DNA from: Anaerolineales bacterium
GTDB lineage: Bacteria; Chloroflexota; Anaerolineae; Anaerolineales; Villigracilaceae
Direction: 5' to 3'
Length of the DNA stretch: 6,699 nucleotides
Assembly: GCA_025056515.1 (NCBI GenBank)
Contig: JANWWB010000147.1
Span: 1-6,699 of the forward strand
The position numbers were made by a program, and so were the translations under genes. The notes below the pieces were generated by a model that was given only the letters and a program-made list of their open reading frames with translations, was not told the DNA's origin and made no database searches. Shown here in pieces: positions 5,895 to 6,699 of the stretch. How positions within the stretch are numbered: position 1 is the stretch's first letter; each line of letters begins with the position of its first letter.

Positions 5895-6699
5895 ATGAAC
5901 CATCCTTCTCGTGTTCCCCATATGGTTGCTGAGCCTGCTAAGCTTCTCGCTCGTTACAAACGCCTAACAGACATTGCGCGTGATTTGGCATCTACGCTAG
6001 ACCTAGACAATCTGCTCGTACGTATTATCTGCGCTGCGACCGAAATCACCGATGCAGAAGCCGCTTCTATCCTTCTGTATGATGATGTTGCACGTCAGCT
6101 CAATTTTCAAGTTGCTACTAATCTTGACTTGCAAACGATGCGGGGATTGGTGGTTCCGCTGGAGGGAAGTATCGCAGGGTGGATCGTTCTGAATCGTCGT
6201 CCGGCGCGGATTGCGAATGCTCATGATGACCCCCGTTTCTTCAAGCAAGTGGAAAATGTCACTCGCTTCGCGACTGTCTCCTTGTTGGGTGTACCCCTCA
6301 TCACCAAAGATAAAGTTGTTGGCGTGCTGGAAGCCATCAATAAACGTGGCGGAGAATTTACCCAGTCCGATGAAGATTTGTTGCTTGTCTTGGGAGCACA
6401 AGCGGCAGTGGCAATTGAAAACGCTCGACTGTTCCAACAATCCGACTTGATTGCCGAGTTTGTACATGAACTGCGTACGCCTCTGGCTTCGATTAGCGCT
6501 TCTACGTATTTGCTTTTGCGCCCGGAGATTTCTGAACAACAGCGTCAACAGATTGTAAAGGGCATTCATGCCGAGACCTTACGACTCAACACCCTTGCCT
6601 CTTCTTTTCTGGACCTAGCACGCTTAGAATCGGGGCGTGTTCAGTTTCATCTAACAACCTTCCCTCTGCTTCCTTTGGTCGAGGAGTGTTATCAAGTGA
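5895..6699 (+). CDS. GAF-domain sensor histidine kinase (3' partial)
   Basis: Open from 5895 to the window edge, giving 268 residues of a longer protein. Residues 17-183 form a linker helix and one GAF sensor domain (RYKRLTDIARDLASTLDLDN, then EAASILLYDD, LEGSIAGWIV, VSLLGVPLITKDKVVGVLEA, AQAAVAIENARLF). A HisKA dimerisation helix follows with the H-box EFVHELRTPLASI, phospho-accepting His191. The ATP-binding HATPase domain must lie beyond the edge. There is no signal peptide or membrane segment, so it is a soluble kinase whose GAF ligand cannot be told. The start is uncertain: ATG at 5895 and the GTG just before it are in frame, only a weak GGAT (5874-5877 or 5879-5882) precedes them, and ATG at 5922 is a further option. 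It lies 33 nt after the receiver-ATPase stop, in the same frame, and is probably co-transcribed with it. Confidence 0.92.
   Translation, partial: MNHPSRVPHMVAEPAKLLARYKRLTDIARDLASTLDLDNLLVRIICAATEITDAEAASILLYDDVARQLNFQVATNLDLQTMRGLVVPLEGSIAGWIVLNRRPARIANAHDDPRFFKQVENVTRFATVSLLGVPLITKDKVVGVLEAINKRGGEFTQSDEDLLLVLGAQAAVAIENARLFQQSDLIAEFVHELRTPLASISASTYLLLRPEISEQQRQQIVKGIHAETLRLNTLASSFLDLARLESGRVQFHLTTFPLLPLVEECYQV

Noticed and set aside
6003..6569. Antisense open frame opposite the kinase gene (188 codons)
   Set aside because: The + strand frame encodes clear GAF and HisKA motifs, and the antisense product has none.

Overview
The window looks like a chromosomal segment from a free-living bacterium, most probably a member of the Chloroflexota (Anaerolineae-like). 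That assignment is an inference. It rests on the two-subunit glycine dehydrogenase, the fusion of a receiver domain to a CpaE/TadZ-like ATPase next to a GAF histidine kinase, and a coiled-coil PD-(D/E)XK-like protein of a type I associate with Chloroflexota and cyanobacteria. No sequence search could be run. All genes lie on the + strand. I see no insertion sequence, phage gene, CRISPR array or replication origin.

Layout. (1) 2-562 is the 3' part of a gene for a coiled-coil protein with a possible nuclease-fold domain. (2) 587-906 is a complete regulatory leader: a near-consensus sigma-70 promoter, a tandem (two-aptamer) glycine riboswitch and an intrinsic terminator whose 5' arm shares bases with the last helix of aptamer 2. 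(3) 947-4238 is the operon it controls, gcvH-gcvPA-gcvPB, encoding the lipoyl carrier H protein and both halves of the P protein of the glycine cleavage system. gcvT is absent from the cluster. (4) 4239-4437 has no gene but holds a perfect 14-bp inverted repeat. (5) 4396-4545 is a compact, self-contained tRNA-Pro(GGG) unit with promoter, tRNA and terminator. (6) 4625-6699 is a signalling pair: a receiver + CpaE-like ATPase fusion with its own promoter, followed 33 nt later, in the same reading frame, by a GAF/HisKA sensor kinase that runs off the window end.

How it works together. When glycine is abundant, both aptamers should fold, the last P1 helix should form, the terminator should be disfavoured and gcvH-PA-PB should be read. 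GcvPA and GcvPB form the PLP enzyme that decarboxylates glycine and loads aminomethyl onto the lipoyl arm of GcvH. GcvT and the L protein must come from elsewhere in the genome. The kinase and receiver-ATPase are plausible partners, but their signal and output cannot be read from this window. By eye the gcv genes are richer in GC than the signalling genes.

The clearest items for a second look are the riboswitch/terminator overlap, the enlarged P3 arm of aptamer 2, the receiver-CpaE fusion with a P-loop lacking its lysine, the intergenic palindrome after gcvPB, and the coiled-coil/nuclease-like protein at the left edge.
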